A stretch of DNA of 16,361 nt from an uncultured Brachyspira sp. (lineage in GTDB: Bacteria > Spirochaetota > Brachyspiria > Brachyspirales > Brachyspiraceae). This document shows positions 7,159 through 14,719 of this stretch, in pieces (the stretch's first letter is position 1; each line of letters starts with the position of its first letter). Location of the stretch: positions 1-16,361 of the forward strand of contig NZ_CASEGO010000063.1 of NCBI RefSeq assembly GCF_949287625.1. The letters are read 5' to 3'. Position numbers and translations under genes: made by a program. The notes under the pieces are model-generated. The model was not told the DNA's origin, did not search any database, and was given only the letters and a program-made list of their open reading frames with translations.

Positions 7159-9807
7159 ATGAAAAAAGTATTGTATTCAGCTTTACTATTGATTTGTTTT
7201 AATATAAATATATTTGCTCTTACTTCAAAAGAAGAAGAGTTTTTTAATGCTGTGAAAGAAAATAAATATGAAGCTCAATTAAAAAATATTTTGAGATATA
7301 AAATTAATTTCAATGCTGCAAATGAAAGAGGATTAACTCCGCTTTTGTATGCTATTGAATGCGGTAATGAAAGAGCTGTAAGGGTATTGCTTGAGTACAG
7401 CGAAGTTAATATCGAATATAAACTTCCAGATGATTTTGCAGATTATCCATACATAAATAAATACGAAGGAGACAGCTTTAATATAGGAGGTGCTACTCCT
7501 TTAATGTTTGCTATATTTAAAGGAAATACTAGAATAGTTAAACAGCTAATAGATAAAAATGCTGATGTCAGAGCTAGAGATAATGAAGGAACTTCTGTAT
7601 TTTTGTATGCATGCGGCTTTGGAAATGGTAATATTATAAGAATGCTTCTTGTAAAAGATAGAACTTTAGTAAATGATAAAAACTCTAATGGTAATATTAA
7701 CGGGCTTCATTATGCGGCATCTCTTAATAATTTAGAAACTATTAATTTTTTAATTAAAAATGTTGATATGAATATAAATGACAGAGATATAAACGGATGT
7801 ACTGCTTTATATTACGCTGCTTATCATGGAAAAAGAGAGGCGTATAATCTACTTATCAAACTTGGTGCTAATAAAGATATAGGAGATAATTATGGAGTAA
7901 AGCCTGAATATATTTTATCTGGAGGAAGTTCGGCTGTTGATTTAGGCGATAATTCTAATAATAGTGAAGAAAATTATAATTCCCTTACAAATACTTATGA
8001 AGAAAATATGTTTATTGCAAGAACTATTGAAACATCAGATACTAATGCTTTAAGAAATATAATGATGTATTCTAATTTTAATATGAACTCTGTAATTACA
8101 GCATATGAAACTCCTCTTACTTATGCCATACATCTAGGCAAAGATGATATTGTTAATGAGCTTTTTAGATATAGAATGAATAATACTAATATTATTAATA
8201 TAGAAACAACTTTTATACCATCAGAAGAAGTATATTTTGATGAAAGCACTAATGGAATAGAAGCTGTAGGCAATGTATATTTAGGTGATGCTAGCCCTTT
8301 GCAGTATGCTATATTCAAAGGTAATACTAATATAATAAACACTCTTTTAAAACTTGGTGCTGACATAAACAGAAAAGACAGTTTAGGAAATAACGCTTTA
8401 ATGTATGCAGCAAGTTATGGAAGTGCAGAAGTTATTGATACGCTTCTAAATTACAGCAGCAATTCTTACAGAGTTGTTGATTTATATGGGGATACTCCTT
8501 TGCATAATGCAGCAGCATTGGGAAATACTAATACTTTGACGGCCCTTATGAATAGAACGCCTATTAATATAAATGCTCAAAATATTGACGGTAATACTCC
8601 TTTGCATTTTGCGGTAAAAAATCATAACAGCAATACATACAGATTTTTACTCTTAAAAGGTGCTGATTATACTATAAAAAATTATGATGGAAAAACTGCT
8701 TCTGATTTATTATATGCAGATGGTATTGAGAGTATAGAGAGCATTATAAGTAATGATGCTAATTCATTTACTAACATCTATACAAATGATAAATTGAATG
8801 AGATAAATACTAATAATACAAACTTAAATGATACAAATTTAATTAATACAAATAATTATTATAATGATACTAATTCTATTAATCAAAGTAATAATATGAG
8901 TACAAACAGCAATTATGATGCAGAAAGTTTATCTTATGGTGAGTATACTAACAGTATTAATAATGAAAACACATTTAATAATGTTATGGCAGTTAATGCT
9001 AGTACTTTTGCTGATGACTTAATATACGAATACAGTGATGAAGGAATTACTGAAGATAATTCTGATGATTATGTAGAAAATGATACAGATGATGATTATT
9101 CAGAGTATTATGATGCAAGCAAGTCTTTATTTGAAGCCATATACAATAACAATGTTTCTGACGTATTAAAAGCTGTTTCAAATGGTATTAACATAAACTC
9201 AAGAAATGAAGAAGGTTTTACCCCATTGCTTTATGCCATTAATTATGACAGACTTGAAGTTATGAAGGCACTTTTAAGCTATAGTAATGTTATAGATATA
9301 GAAATGCCTCTTAATAATTATACTAATATATATTCTGTTAAGGGAAAAAATTTCAGCGGAGAAGTATTATTTAACGGTACAACTCCTTTAGAGTATGCCG
9401 TATATAAAGGTAATACTAATGCTGTAAATCTGCTTATAGAAAGCGGAGCAGATACAAGAAAAAAAGATTATAACGGATACTGCAGTTTATTTTATGCTTC
9501 GGCTTTTTCTGATGCTAATATGATACACTTTTTACTCACAAAAGATCCTTCTCTTACAAGGGAAAAATCTTTAAGCGGAAGAACAGTTATGCATTTTGCT
9601 GCTTTGTATGGAAATGATGAAGCCATATCATATTATCTATCGAATACATTTTTGAGTATTAATGCTAAAGACAATGAAGGAAATACTCCTTTACATTGTG
9701 CCTGTGAAAAGGGATACTCTTCTACTATTAACTTACTTGTTCAAAGAGGGGCTAAAACTGATATGAAAAATAATGAAGGACTGGCTCCATCTGATATCAT
9801 TAGTTGA
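7159..9807 (+). CDS. Exported ankyrin-repeat protein B (three super-modules)
   Basis: Large predicted periplasmic or surface ankyrin protein, 882 residues from the ATG at 7159. A signal peptide runs over residues 1-20 (CFNINIFA, cleaved before L21). Three modules follow: B1 (26-254), B2 (283-518) and B3 (655-882). Each is homologous to the modules of protein A: an opening unit, the inserted loop, a G-A/T-T-P-L unit ending in YAIxKGNT or a close variant, a variant unit ending LLxKDxxLV in B1 and B3, then one or two DINAxDxxGxTPLH-type units. The inserted loop is longer than in protein A (about 88-111, 345-377 and 713-740). A disordered linker (533-653) separates B2 from B3. It is first Asn/Thr-rich, then Asp/Glu/Tyr-rich. 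B2 is the most diverged copy. The whole probably arose by tandem duplication and fusion of a gene like protein A. Binding partner and function are unknown. Confidence 0.85.
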   Translation: MKKVLYSALLLICFNINIFALTSKEEEFFNAVKENKYEAQLKNILRYKINFNAANERGLTPLLYAIECGNERAVRVLLEYSEVNIEYKLPDDFADYPYINKYEGDSFNIGGATPLMFAIFKGNTRIVKQLIDKNADVRARDNEGTSVFLYACGFGNGNIIRMLLVKDRTLVNDKNSNGNINGLHYAASLNNLETINFLIKNVDMNINDRDINGCTALYYAAYHGKREAYNLLIKLGANKDIGDNYGVKPEYILSGGSSAVDLGDNSNNSEENYNSLTNTYEENMFIARTIETSDTNALRNIMMYSNFNMNSVITAYETPLTYAIHLGKDDIVNELFRYRMNNTNIINIETTFIPSEEVYFDESTNGIEAVGNVYLGDASPLQYAIFKGNTNIINTLLKLGADINRKDSLGNNALMYAASYGSAEVIDTLLNYSSNSYRVVDLYGDTPLHNAAALGNTNTLTALMNRTPININAQNIDGNTPLHFAVKNHNSNTYRFLLLKGADYTIKNYDGKTASDLLYADGIESIESIISNDANSFTNIYTNDKLNEINTNNTNLNDTNLINTNNYYNDTNSINQSNNMSTNSNYDAESLSYGEYTNSINNENTFNNVMAVNASTFADDLIYEYSDEGITEDNSDDYVENDTDDDYSEYYDASKSLFEAIYNNNVSDVLKAVSNGININSRNEEGFTPLLYAINYDRLEVMKALLSYSNVIDIEMPLNNYTNIYSVKGKNFSGEVLFNGTTPLEYAVYKGNTNAVNLLIESGADTRKKDYNGYCSLFYASAFSDANMIHFLLTKDPSLTREKSLSGRTVMHFAALYGNDEAISYYLSNTFLSINAKDNEGNTPLHCACEKGYSSTINLLVQRGAKTDMKNNEGLAPSDIIS
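8755..9117 (+). other. Asn/Thr-rich then acidic linker coding segment
   Basis: Encodes residues 533-653 of ankyrin protein B. The first half is dominated by Asn and Thr in short reiterated words (TNN, DTN, INTN); the second half by Asp, Glu and Tyr (for example NDTDDDYSEYYD). The reading frame is intact across it. It contains no ankyrin consensus and most likely forms a flexible spacer between the first two modules and the third. Confidence 0.75.
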
Positions 9808-9911
9808 AATAATTTGTTAATATTTTTTGTCTTGATAAAAATTATTTGATTATTTTTTATTTATAATGTATAGTAAAAAATAGTATAATATTAAATATTT
9901 ATGAGTTTTTC

Positions 9912-11168
9912 ATGAAAAAAATATTTTGTTTAATTATAATTTTAATCGTATCTATTGTCTCATGCAATAAAAATAATTCTACAAATCCTACAGCAACAAG
10001 TGACGGATTAACATATCCTGATTCAAACCTTCCGAAAAAGGATTTCAAGGTTCTTGTATTGAATAGTTCAGGAGGTTTTATAGATAATAAATATAATTTT
10101 TATAAAATAGCAGAATATGATAAATTAATTATATATGTAAAAGAAGGTTCAGGATATAAAAAAGAAAATGTGGATTATATAGCAAATGAATTTAATAAGA
10201 ATTATAGCGAAGAAGTAAGAATATATGGAGAACATACAGATGTTGATAATAATGGTAAAATTATCATTTTATTATTAGAACTTAATGAAGATTATTCAGG
10301 TTCTGTAATTACAGGTTATTTTTATCGTAATGATTTATTAGATGGACTAAATAATAATGGCGAGATATTATATATGGATTTATTACTAGTTAATGAAAAT
10401 CCTCAAAATATGGTTGGTACAATACAGCATGAATTTCAGCATTTAATTAATTTTAATGTTAACTATATACAAAATAATAAAGAGATATCAACATGGCTTA
10501 ATGAAGCACTTTCAGAATCAACTTCTTTGCTATTCAGTGAGTCTGCAGTTAATTCCAGAATAAATGAATTTAATAAAGTAACATATGGTTATTACTGCTT
10601 TTATACTTGGACACTTCCGTCTGCAAATGTTTTTCCTAATAATCCTAATAGTCAGAATTTATTTGCTAATTATCCTTCTGTATCAGTATTTATGAATTGT
10701 CTTTATAAAAAAAATAATAATCCTTCTGTATTTCAAAATATAGCAAAATATTCATCACTTGATGATTATCAGAGAGTTTTTAATAATGTGAGCTTTACAT
10801 CTGCAGCTTCTTGGGACGATTTATTATTAAAGTGGGTTGAGGGATTAAAAAATAATGATGTAGAAGGTGTAGAGTTTTTAGTTCAGGAAGCAAATTCTAA
10901 AGTGTCATTATACCCTGGAGCTGTAGTGGCCTATGGCGGCAGTTTATCATCATCAGGTAATTTAGTAACTAAAGATTTAAGCGGAGGAGTACAGATAGCT
11001 TTAAATAAAGATACATATGTTGGAGATGCTCCTACTCCTATAGAAATTACAACTCCTAATACAGCAGTATCTGCACAGGGATTAAAGACATATAAAGCTG
11101 ATAAGCCTTATATACCTAAATATATACAGGTATTGTTTGATAAAGATGGTAATATAAAAAAATATTAA
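9912..11168 (+). CDS. Lipoprotein metalloprotease, gluzincin type (M30-like)
   Basis: Predicted membrane-anchored zinc protease of 418 residues. The lipobox IVSC places the lipidated cysteine at C18, followed by a short Asn/Thr-rich tether. HEFQH at 173-177 supplies two zinc ligands and the catalytic glutamate. NEALSE at 197-202 (in TWLNEALSESTS) matches the NExxS(E/D) pattern in which the glutamate, here E198, is the third ligand of gluzincins. A DVDNNGK stretch at 110-116 resembles a calcium-type loop. The overall pattern recalls peptidase family M30 (hyicolysin-like), but family membership is inferred. No clear Shine-Dalgarno precedes the ATG at 9912; two TATAAT hexamers (9862-9867 and 9884-9889) lie upstream without good -35 boxes. 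The gene starts 104 bp after ankyrin protein B and is followed after 19 bp by a small exported protein, suggesting a two-gene operon. Substrate unknown; host or envelope proteins are both possible. Confidence 0.8.
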   Translation: MKKIFCLIIILIVSIVSCNKNNSTNPTATSDGLTYPDSNLPKKDFKVLVLNSSGGFIDNKYNFYKIAEYDKLIIYVKEGSGYKKENVDYIANEFNKNYSEEVRIYGEHTDVDNNGKIIILLLELNEDYSGSVITGYFYRNDLLDGLNNNGEILYMDLLLVNENPQNMVGTIQHEFQHLINFNVNYIQNNKEISTWLNEALSESTSLLFSESAVNSRINEFNKVTYGYYCFYTWTLPSANVFPNNPNSQNLFANYPSVSVFMNCLYKKNNNPSVFQNIAKYSSLDDYQRVFNNVSFTSAASWDDLLLKWVEGLKNNDVEGVEFLVQEANSKVSLYPGAVVAYGGSLSSSGNLVTKDLSGGVQIALNKDTYVGDAPTPIEITTPNTAVSAQGLKTYKADKPYIPKYIQVLFDKDGNIKKY

Positions 11169-11187
11169 TTTATACAATGGAGAATTA

Positions 11188-11502
11188 ATGAGAACAATTT
11201 ATAAAAATATGATAAAATATTCTTATATTGGCATATGTATTTTTTTCTTTTTAATTTTTGCTAAAAAGGAAGATATTACAGGTACTATTAGAATGGTTGG
11301 AACTTCAATATTTCCAGAGATAGTTATAACTACAGAAGAGAGAGATTATTATTTTGATAAAAAATTTTTCGATGAATATGCTAAGTATGTCGGACAAAAT
11401 ATTACTGTAACAGCTAAAGTAAAGAAAGATACTATATGGCTTGCTGACAGAAGCAAATCATTTGACAGATATACTATTAAGTGGGTTGAAAAGAAAGAAT
11501 AG
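11188..11502 (+). CDS. Small membrane-anchored or exported protein, possible OB-like fold
   Basis: A 104-residue protein that I do not recognise. One hydrophobic segment (about 12-25) is followed by Lys/Asp, so it is either an uncleaved anchor or a signal peptide. The rest (about 29-100) is a compact strand-rich domain: ITGTIRMVG, EIVITTEER, YYFDKKF, and GQNITVTAKVKKDTIWLAD. This layout of short beta strands with a G-x-I start is compatible with a small OB-like barrel, but the fold is inferred. GGAG at 11179-11182, five bases before the ATG, supports the start. It lies 19 bp after the metalloprotease stop and is probably co-transcribed with it, so it could be an accessory or inhibitor of that enzyme; nothing in the sequence proves this. 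Confidence 0.65.
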   Translation: MRTIYKNMIKYSYIGICIFFFLIFAKKEDITGTIRMVGTSIFPEIVITTEERDYYFDKKFFDEYAKYVGQNITVTAKVKKDTIWLADRSKSFDRYTIKWVEKKE

Positions 11503-11531
11503 TATTTTATTAATATATTTTTGATATTTAA

Positions 11532-11555
11532 ATAATAATTCTTATTATATTTTTC
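11532..11555 (+). terminator. weak AT-only terminator-like hairpin
   Basis: ATAATAA at 11532-11538 and TTATTAT at 11542-11548 form a 7-bp stem with loop TTC, followed by TTTTTC-type sequence to 11555. It stands about 30 bases after the small exported-protein gene. The stem has no G-C pair, so efficiency is doubtful. Confidence 0.3.
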
Positions 11556-11661
11556 TCACATTTTTTGTAAATAAATGTATTATATGTATTATATACATTG
11601 TTTTTTTGATATTCACATATAATCAATAATATGTATATTTAAAATTAATTATATTGTGAAA

Positions 11662-11690
11662 TTGAAATATTAAAAAAATTGTTATATACT
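11662..11690 (+). promoter_or_regulatory. sigma-70-type promoter for the Old Yellow Enzyme
   Basis: TTGAAA at 11662-11667 and TATACT at 11685-11690 are each one base from consensus and 17 bases apart. The start is predicted near 11697, giving a leader of about 50 bases. The remaining upstream gap (11503-11661) is AT-rich with a tandem 9-bp word ATGTATTAT at 11575-11592 and no visible gene. Confidence 0.65.
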
Positions 11691-11705
11691 ATATAGTACT
11701 ATATA
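11690..11705. promoter_or_regulatory. 16-bp perfect palindrome, candidate repressor operator
   Basis: TATATAGTACTATATA reads the same on both strands across all 16 bases. It begins at the last base of the predicted -10 box and covers the predicted transcription start, the classic place for a repressor site. ACTATATA also occurs twice here (11688-11695 and 11698-11705) with a 10-bp period, one helical turn. No regulator gene adjoins. Families that often control flavin reductases, such as MarR, HxlR or TetR, are candidates by general knowledge only. Confidence 0.5.
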
Positions 11706-11746
11706 AAGAATATTTAATATTTAATTTTTTATAAAGGAGTTATTTT

Positions 11747-12781
11747 ATGAAACCAGAAAAAAGTAATCTTTTTACGCCTTTAAAAATAGGTAGTCTTGAA
11801 ATAAAAAACCGTATAATAATGCCTCCTATGGATATGTATTGCTCAAATGACGGAGAAGTTACCGATTTCCATGTTCTTCATTATGTTACCAGAGCTGTAG
11901 GAGGAGTAGGATTGGTTATAGTTGAAGCCAGCGGAGTGAACGGTCCTGCCAGTTCCATAACTGACGGAGACTTAGCTATATGGGATGACAAGTTTATAAG
12001 CGGATTAAAAAGAATTTCTGAGGCTGTGCATTCTCAAGGAGCTAAAGTTGGAATACAGCTTGTGCATGCTGGAAGAAAATGCGAATCTGCTAAAACTGAT
12101 AAAATTTATGCTCCAAGTCCTATACCTTTTAATGATAAGTACAGAACTCCGGTAGAGATGACCAAAGAGAATATATCTGATACAGTTGAAGCTTTTGGAA
12201 AAGCATTTGAAAGAGTTAAAAAAGCAGGTTTTGATATGGTGGAAGTACATGCTGCTCATGGTTATTTAATATCTACTTTCTTATCTCCGTTATCAAATCA
12301 AAGAAAAGATGAATACGGAGAAAACAGAGTTAAGATTTTGGAAGAAGTGCTAAGAAAAGGAAGAGAGGTATTGGGTAAAGATTTCCCTATTCAAATCAGA
12401 ATATCTTCTTATGATTGGAAAGAAGGCGGTAATACTCCTAAAGATTTTGCTGAAATGCTTAAGCCTTTGGAAGAAGAAGGATTATTCGATTCAATTAATG
12501 TAAGTACAGGAGCGGTAGTTGCAGATGCTAAAATAATACCTTATGAAGGATATCAAATACCATTCTGCCGTGAATTAAAACAATATATGAAAGTGCCTTG
12601 TATAGGAGGAGGGCTTTTGACTGATGCTAAAATGGCTAATATGATAGTAAGAAACGGAGCAGCTGATGCGGTTTATATAGGAAGAGAGATTTTAAGAAAT
12701 CCGTATTGGGCATTACAGGCTGCAAGAACTTTAGGTATTGATGTTCCATTCCCTAAACAATATGAACAGGCTAAAAGATAA
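11747..12781 (+). CDS. Old Yellow Enzyme, YqjM-type NAD(P)H:flavin oxidoreductase
   Basis: Cytosolic FMN enzyme of 344 residues, expected to use NAD(P)H to reduce activated C=C bonds or nitro groups of electrophilic compounds. It resembles Bacillus YqjM along its length: LFTPLKIGSLEIKNRI (8-23), RAVGGVGLVIVEAS (49-62), GIQLVHAGRK (102-111), VHAAHGYL (167-174), FLSPLSNQR and YIGRE near the C-terminus. H168 and H171 are the substrate-anion-binding pair and Y173 the nearby tyrosine. Two hallmark residues differ. The flavin-tuning cysteine (C26 of YqjM, in PMCMY) is D29 here, in PMDMYC, with a cysteine three residues later at 32. The C-terminal QYER arginine finger is QYEQ, though K and R follow. 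AAAGGAG at 11733-11739 is a strong ribosome site seven bases before the ATG. It is bracketed by its own promoter, palindrome and terminator, so it is monocistronic. Physiological substrate unknown. Confidence 0.92.
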   Translation: MKPEKSNLFTPLKIGSLEIKNRIIMPPMDMYCSNDGEVTDFHVLHYVTRAVGGVGLVIVEASGVNGPASSITDGDLAIWDDKFISGLKRISEAVHSQGAKVGIQLVHAGRKCESAKTDKIYAPSPIPFNDKYRTPVEMTKENISDTVEAFGKAFERVKKAGFDMVEVHAAHGYLISTFLSPLSNQRKDEYGENRVKILEEVLRKGREVLGKDFPIQIRISSYDWKEGGNTPKDFAEMLKPLEEEGLFDSINVSTGAVVADAKIIPYEGYQIPFCRELKQYMKVPCIGGGLLTDAKMANMIVRNGAADAVYIGREILRNPYWALQAARTLGIDVPFPKQYEQAKR

Positions 12782-12811
12782 TTAAAAAATAATATATAAT
12801 AATTATATTTC

Positions 12812-12857
12812 AGGCTTAGTTATGCTTATTTATATATGCATAATTTAAGCCTTTTTT
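12812..12857 (+). terminator. strong intrinsic terminator after the Old Yellow Enzyme
   Basis: AGGCTTA at 12812-12818 pairs with TAAGCCT at 12846-12852, and TTATGC at 12820-12825 pairs with GCATAA at 12838-12843, with a small internal bulge and a 12-base loop. Six T residues at 12852-12857 follow immediately. It lies 31 bases after the stop codon and separates this gene from the third ankyrin gene. Confidence 0.9.
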
Positions 12858-12888
12858 ATTTTATTTACTTGCAAACACTATTTACTTC

Positions 12889-12916
12889 TTGATATATTTT
12901 TATTTATTAATAAAAT
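12889..12916 (+). promoter_or_regulatory. sigma-70-type promoter for third ankyrin gene
   Basis: TTGATA at 12889-12894 and TAAAAT at 12911-12916 are each one mismatch from consensus with a 16-base spacer. They lie downstream of the strong terminator, so the ankyrin gene needs its own start of transcription here. Confidence 0.45.
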
Positions 12917-12966
12917 TATATTATTATATATAACTTTATTAATAATAGGTAATATAAACATAAATT

Positions 12967-13716
12967 ATGAAGTGCTTATTAATTGTAACGGCTTTATTTA
13001 TTGGTATATGCTTTAATATTTTTTCATTTACTCAAAATGAAAATGATTTACTCATAGCTGCTGAAACTTCGGATACTGTTTCAGTTAGAAATATACTTAA
13101 CAGAAAAGATGTTGATGTTAATGTGAGAGACAAATACGGTGTTACTCCTTTAATGCATGCGGTATTTAATAAAAATATCTATATATTAGAATTATTATTA
13201 AAAAATAATGCTGATACAGATATGCGAAATGACAGCGGTAAAACTGCTTTAATATATGCCTGTCAGTTAGAAGATTTTGATATTATACAAATGCTTATAT
13301 GGTATAAGGCTGATATTAATATAACTGATAATTATAAATCTACAGCTTTAATGTATGCAGCAAACAGCAGTACTAATATCATAACATTATTAGCAGAGGC
13401 TGGTGCGGACATTAATGCTCAGAATTTAGACGGCAAAACTGCTTTGATGTATAATATTTTAAATAGTGCTGATATTAATATGATTAATATTTTTATTAGT
13501 TTAGGGGCAGATATTAACATTCAGGATATTCATGGTTATAGTGCTTTGATGTATGCGGCTATACTTGATTATAGAAATTTAGTTGAAATATTAATAGAAA
13601 ATGGGGCTGATGTAAATAAAAGAAATAATTATAATAAAACTGCTTTAACTATGGCAGAAGAAAATAAGAATTATAAAATGGCAGAGATTTTAATTAAATA
13701 CGGTGCTGTAAGATAG
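12967..13716 (+). CDS. Exported ankyrin-repeat protein C (seven plain repeats)
   Basis: A 249-residue protein with a signal peptide (about 1-20; CFNIFS) and seven consecutive ankyrin repeats filling residues about 25-249. Canonical cores are seen: GVTPLMHAV, GKTALIYAC, STALMYAA, GKTALMYN, GYSALMYAA and NKTALTMAE, with GADINAQ-type turns between them. The first and last units act as divergent caps. Unlike the two larger ankyrin proteins in the window it has no inserted KLP loop and no long linker, so it is a more ordinary solenoid. The Shine-Dalgarno is poor: AGG at 12947-12949 is 17 bases from the ATG, so translation may be weak or depend on the unstructured AT-rich leader. It lies between a strong terminator and a terminator-like hairpin and is probably transcribed alone. 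Probably a periplasmic protein-binding module; partner unknown. Confidence 0.87.
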   Translation: MKCLLIVTALFIGICFNIFSFTQNENDLLIAAETSDTVSVRNILNRKDVDVNVRDKYGVTPLMHAVFNKNIYILELLLKNNADTDMRNDSGKTALIYACQLEDFDIIQMLIWYKADINITDNYKSTALMYAANSSTNIITLLAEAGADINAQNLDGKTALMYNILNSADINMINIFISLGADINIQDIHGYSALMYAAILDYRNLVEILIENGADVNKRNNYNKTALTMAEENKNYKMAEILIKYGAVR

Positions 13717-13758
13717 AAATTATTTTATTCTAAATTTTTATAAATTAATTTAAATTAA

Positions 13759-13798
13759 AAAACTTAAATTTCGTATTGAAAAAAATTTTTTAAGTTTT
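13759..13798 (+). terminator. AT-rich terminator-like hairpin after third ankyrin gene
   Basis: AAAACTTAAA at 13759-13768 pairs with TTTAAGTTTT at 13789-13798 as a 10-bp stem, and the 3' arm itself ends in a T run. A further A/T pairing inside the loop is possible. Only two G-C pairs are present, so it is weaker than the terminator at 12812. It overlaps a candidate promoter for the next gene. Confidence 0.5.
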
Positions 13799-13803
13799 AT
13801 TAT
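13776..13803 (+). promoter_or_regulatory. candidate promoter for rarD
   Basis: TTGAAA at 13776-13781 and TATTAT at 13798-13803 are each one base from consensus with a 16-base spacer. The predicted start near 13810 leaves a leader of about 24 bases. It overlaps the hairpin at 13759-13798, so chance matches in AT-rich DNA are a real concern. Confidence 0.4.
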
Positions 13804-13833
13804 ATATGCAGAAAAATATATGGGATATATAGT

Positions 13834-14688
13834 ATGTCTAAAAATAAATCAGTACTTCTTGCAGCAGCGGCTTATATAATTTGGGGACTTCTTCCAGTAT
13901 ATTGGAAGGCAGTTCAGAATTTTGATTCAGCATTTGTTTTGGGTATTCGTGTTATAACTACTTTTATATTTACTTTGATAATAATTATTTATAAGAGAGC
14001 AAATCTTTACAGAGGTATAAAGCCATTAATATCAATAATAATAGCAGGTATTTTTTTAGGGCTTAATTGGTATTTATATATTTATACTGTGAACTCTGGT
14101 CATGTTCTTGAAGCTGGACTTGCATATTATATAGCACCGATTTTAAGTATACTTACTGGGATAATATTTTTTAAAGAGAAAAAAACAGCATTAGAATATG
14201 CAGCTATAATTTTGATGTTTATAGGTATGATTTATCAAACTATAACATTAGGAAAACCTCCTATAATGGCGTTCTTTATAGGGCTTACTTTTTCTATATA
14301 CGGCATATTCAAAAAAATGACAGTATATTCAGGCTGGGAGAGTTTGTTTTTAGAAACGGCTGCTATACTTATTCCTTCAATAATTTTAAGCAGAATGTAT
14401 TTCCCTTCTTCGCCTCAGTCTGTTTCTTCTTGGGTAACTTTAATGTTTGCAGGAATTGCTACTGGTATACCTCTTTATTTGTATGCTAAAGCAGCTAAAG
14501 GTCTTGATGTTTCTACTCTTGGATTTTTACAGTTTTTGCTCCCTCTAATTGCTACTTTGCTTGCTATTTTTGTATATAAGGAAGAAGTTAATGTAAATAG
14601 GGCAGTTACACTCATTATTATAATAATTGCTGCTGTTCTTTATACAATATCAATATTTAAGAATTCTAGTAAAAAAGATAAAGTATAA
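13834..14688 (+). CDS. rarD: RarD-family EamA transporter
   Basis: Inner-membrane protein of 284 residues with about ten predicted membrane helices in the two-fold EamA (drug/metabolite transporter) layout. The opening AAYIIWGLLPVYWK (residues 12-25) with the following FDSAFVLGIRV is close to the RarD pattern. Other family-like segments are AGIFLGLNWYLYIYTV (about 70-85), EAGLAYYIAPIL (about 93-104) and the C-terminal GLDVSTLGFLQFLLPL. Family members are called chloramphenicol-sensitive or permease RarD; the substrate is not established and cannot be read here. The start is supported by GGGA at 13822-13825, eight bases upstream. It converges with the minus-strand pair, with 31 bp between stop codons and no clear bidirectional terminator. 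Confidence 0.88.
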   Translation: MSKNKSVLLAAAAYIIWGLLPVYWKAVQNFDSAFVLGIRVITTFIFTLIIIIYKRANLYRGIKPLISIIIAGIFLGLNWYLYIYTVNSGHVLEAGLAYYIAPILSILTGIIFFKEKKTALEYAAIILMFIGMIYQTITLGKPPIMAFFIGLTFSIYGIFKKMTVYSGWESLFLETAAILIPSIILSRMYFPSSPQSVSSWVTLMFAGIATGIPLYLYAKAAKGLDVSTLGFLQFLLPLIATLLAIFVYKEEVNVNRAVTLIIIIIAAVLYTISIFKNSSKKDKV

Positions 14689-14719
14689 AAAATATTTTTA
14701 TGTTTTTTATATATGTAAA

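Noticed and set aside
8121..8366. Minus-strand open frame inside ankyrin gene B
   Set aside because: Antisense shadow of an ankyrin module with no independent start signal.
9901..9915. Four-codon leader frame whose TGA overlaps the ATG of the metalloprotease gene
   Set aside because: It has no ribosome site of its own, and an ATGA overlap this short is expected by chance.
11574..11599. AATGTAT / ATACATT inverted repeat and tandem 9-bp word ATGTATTAT
   Set aside because: Low-complexity AT sequence far from a convincing promoter; mentioned with the upstream gap of the Old Yellow Enzyme but not called a regulatory site.
12005..12259. Minus-strand open frame inside the Old Yellow Enzyme gene
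   Set aside because: Antisense to conserved flavin-enzyme sequence and without a ribosome site.
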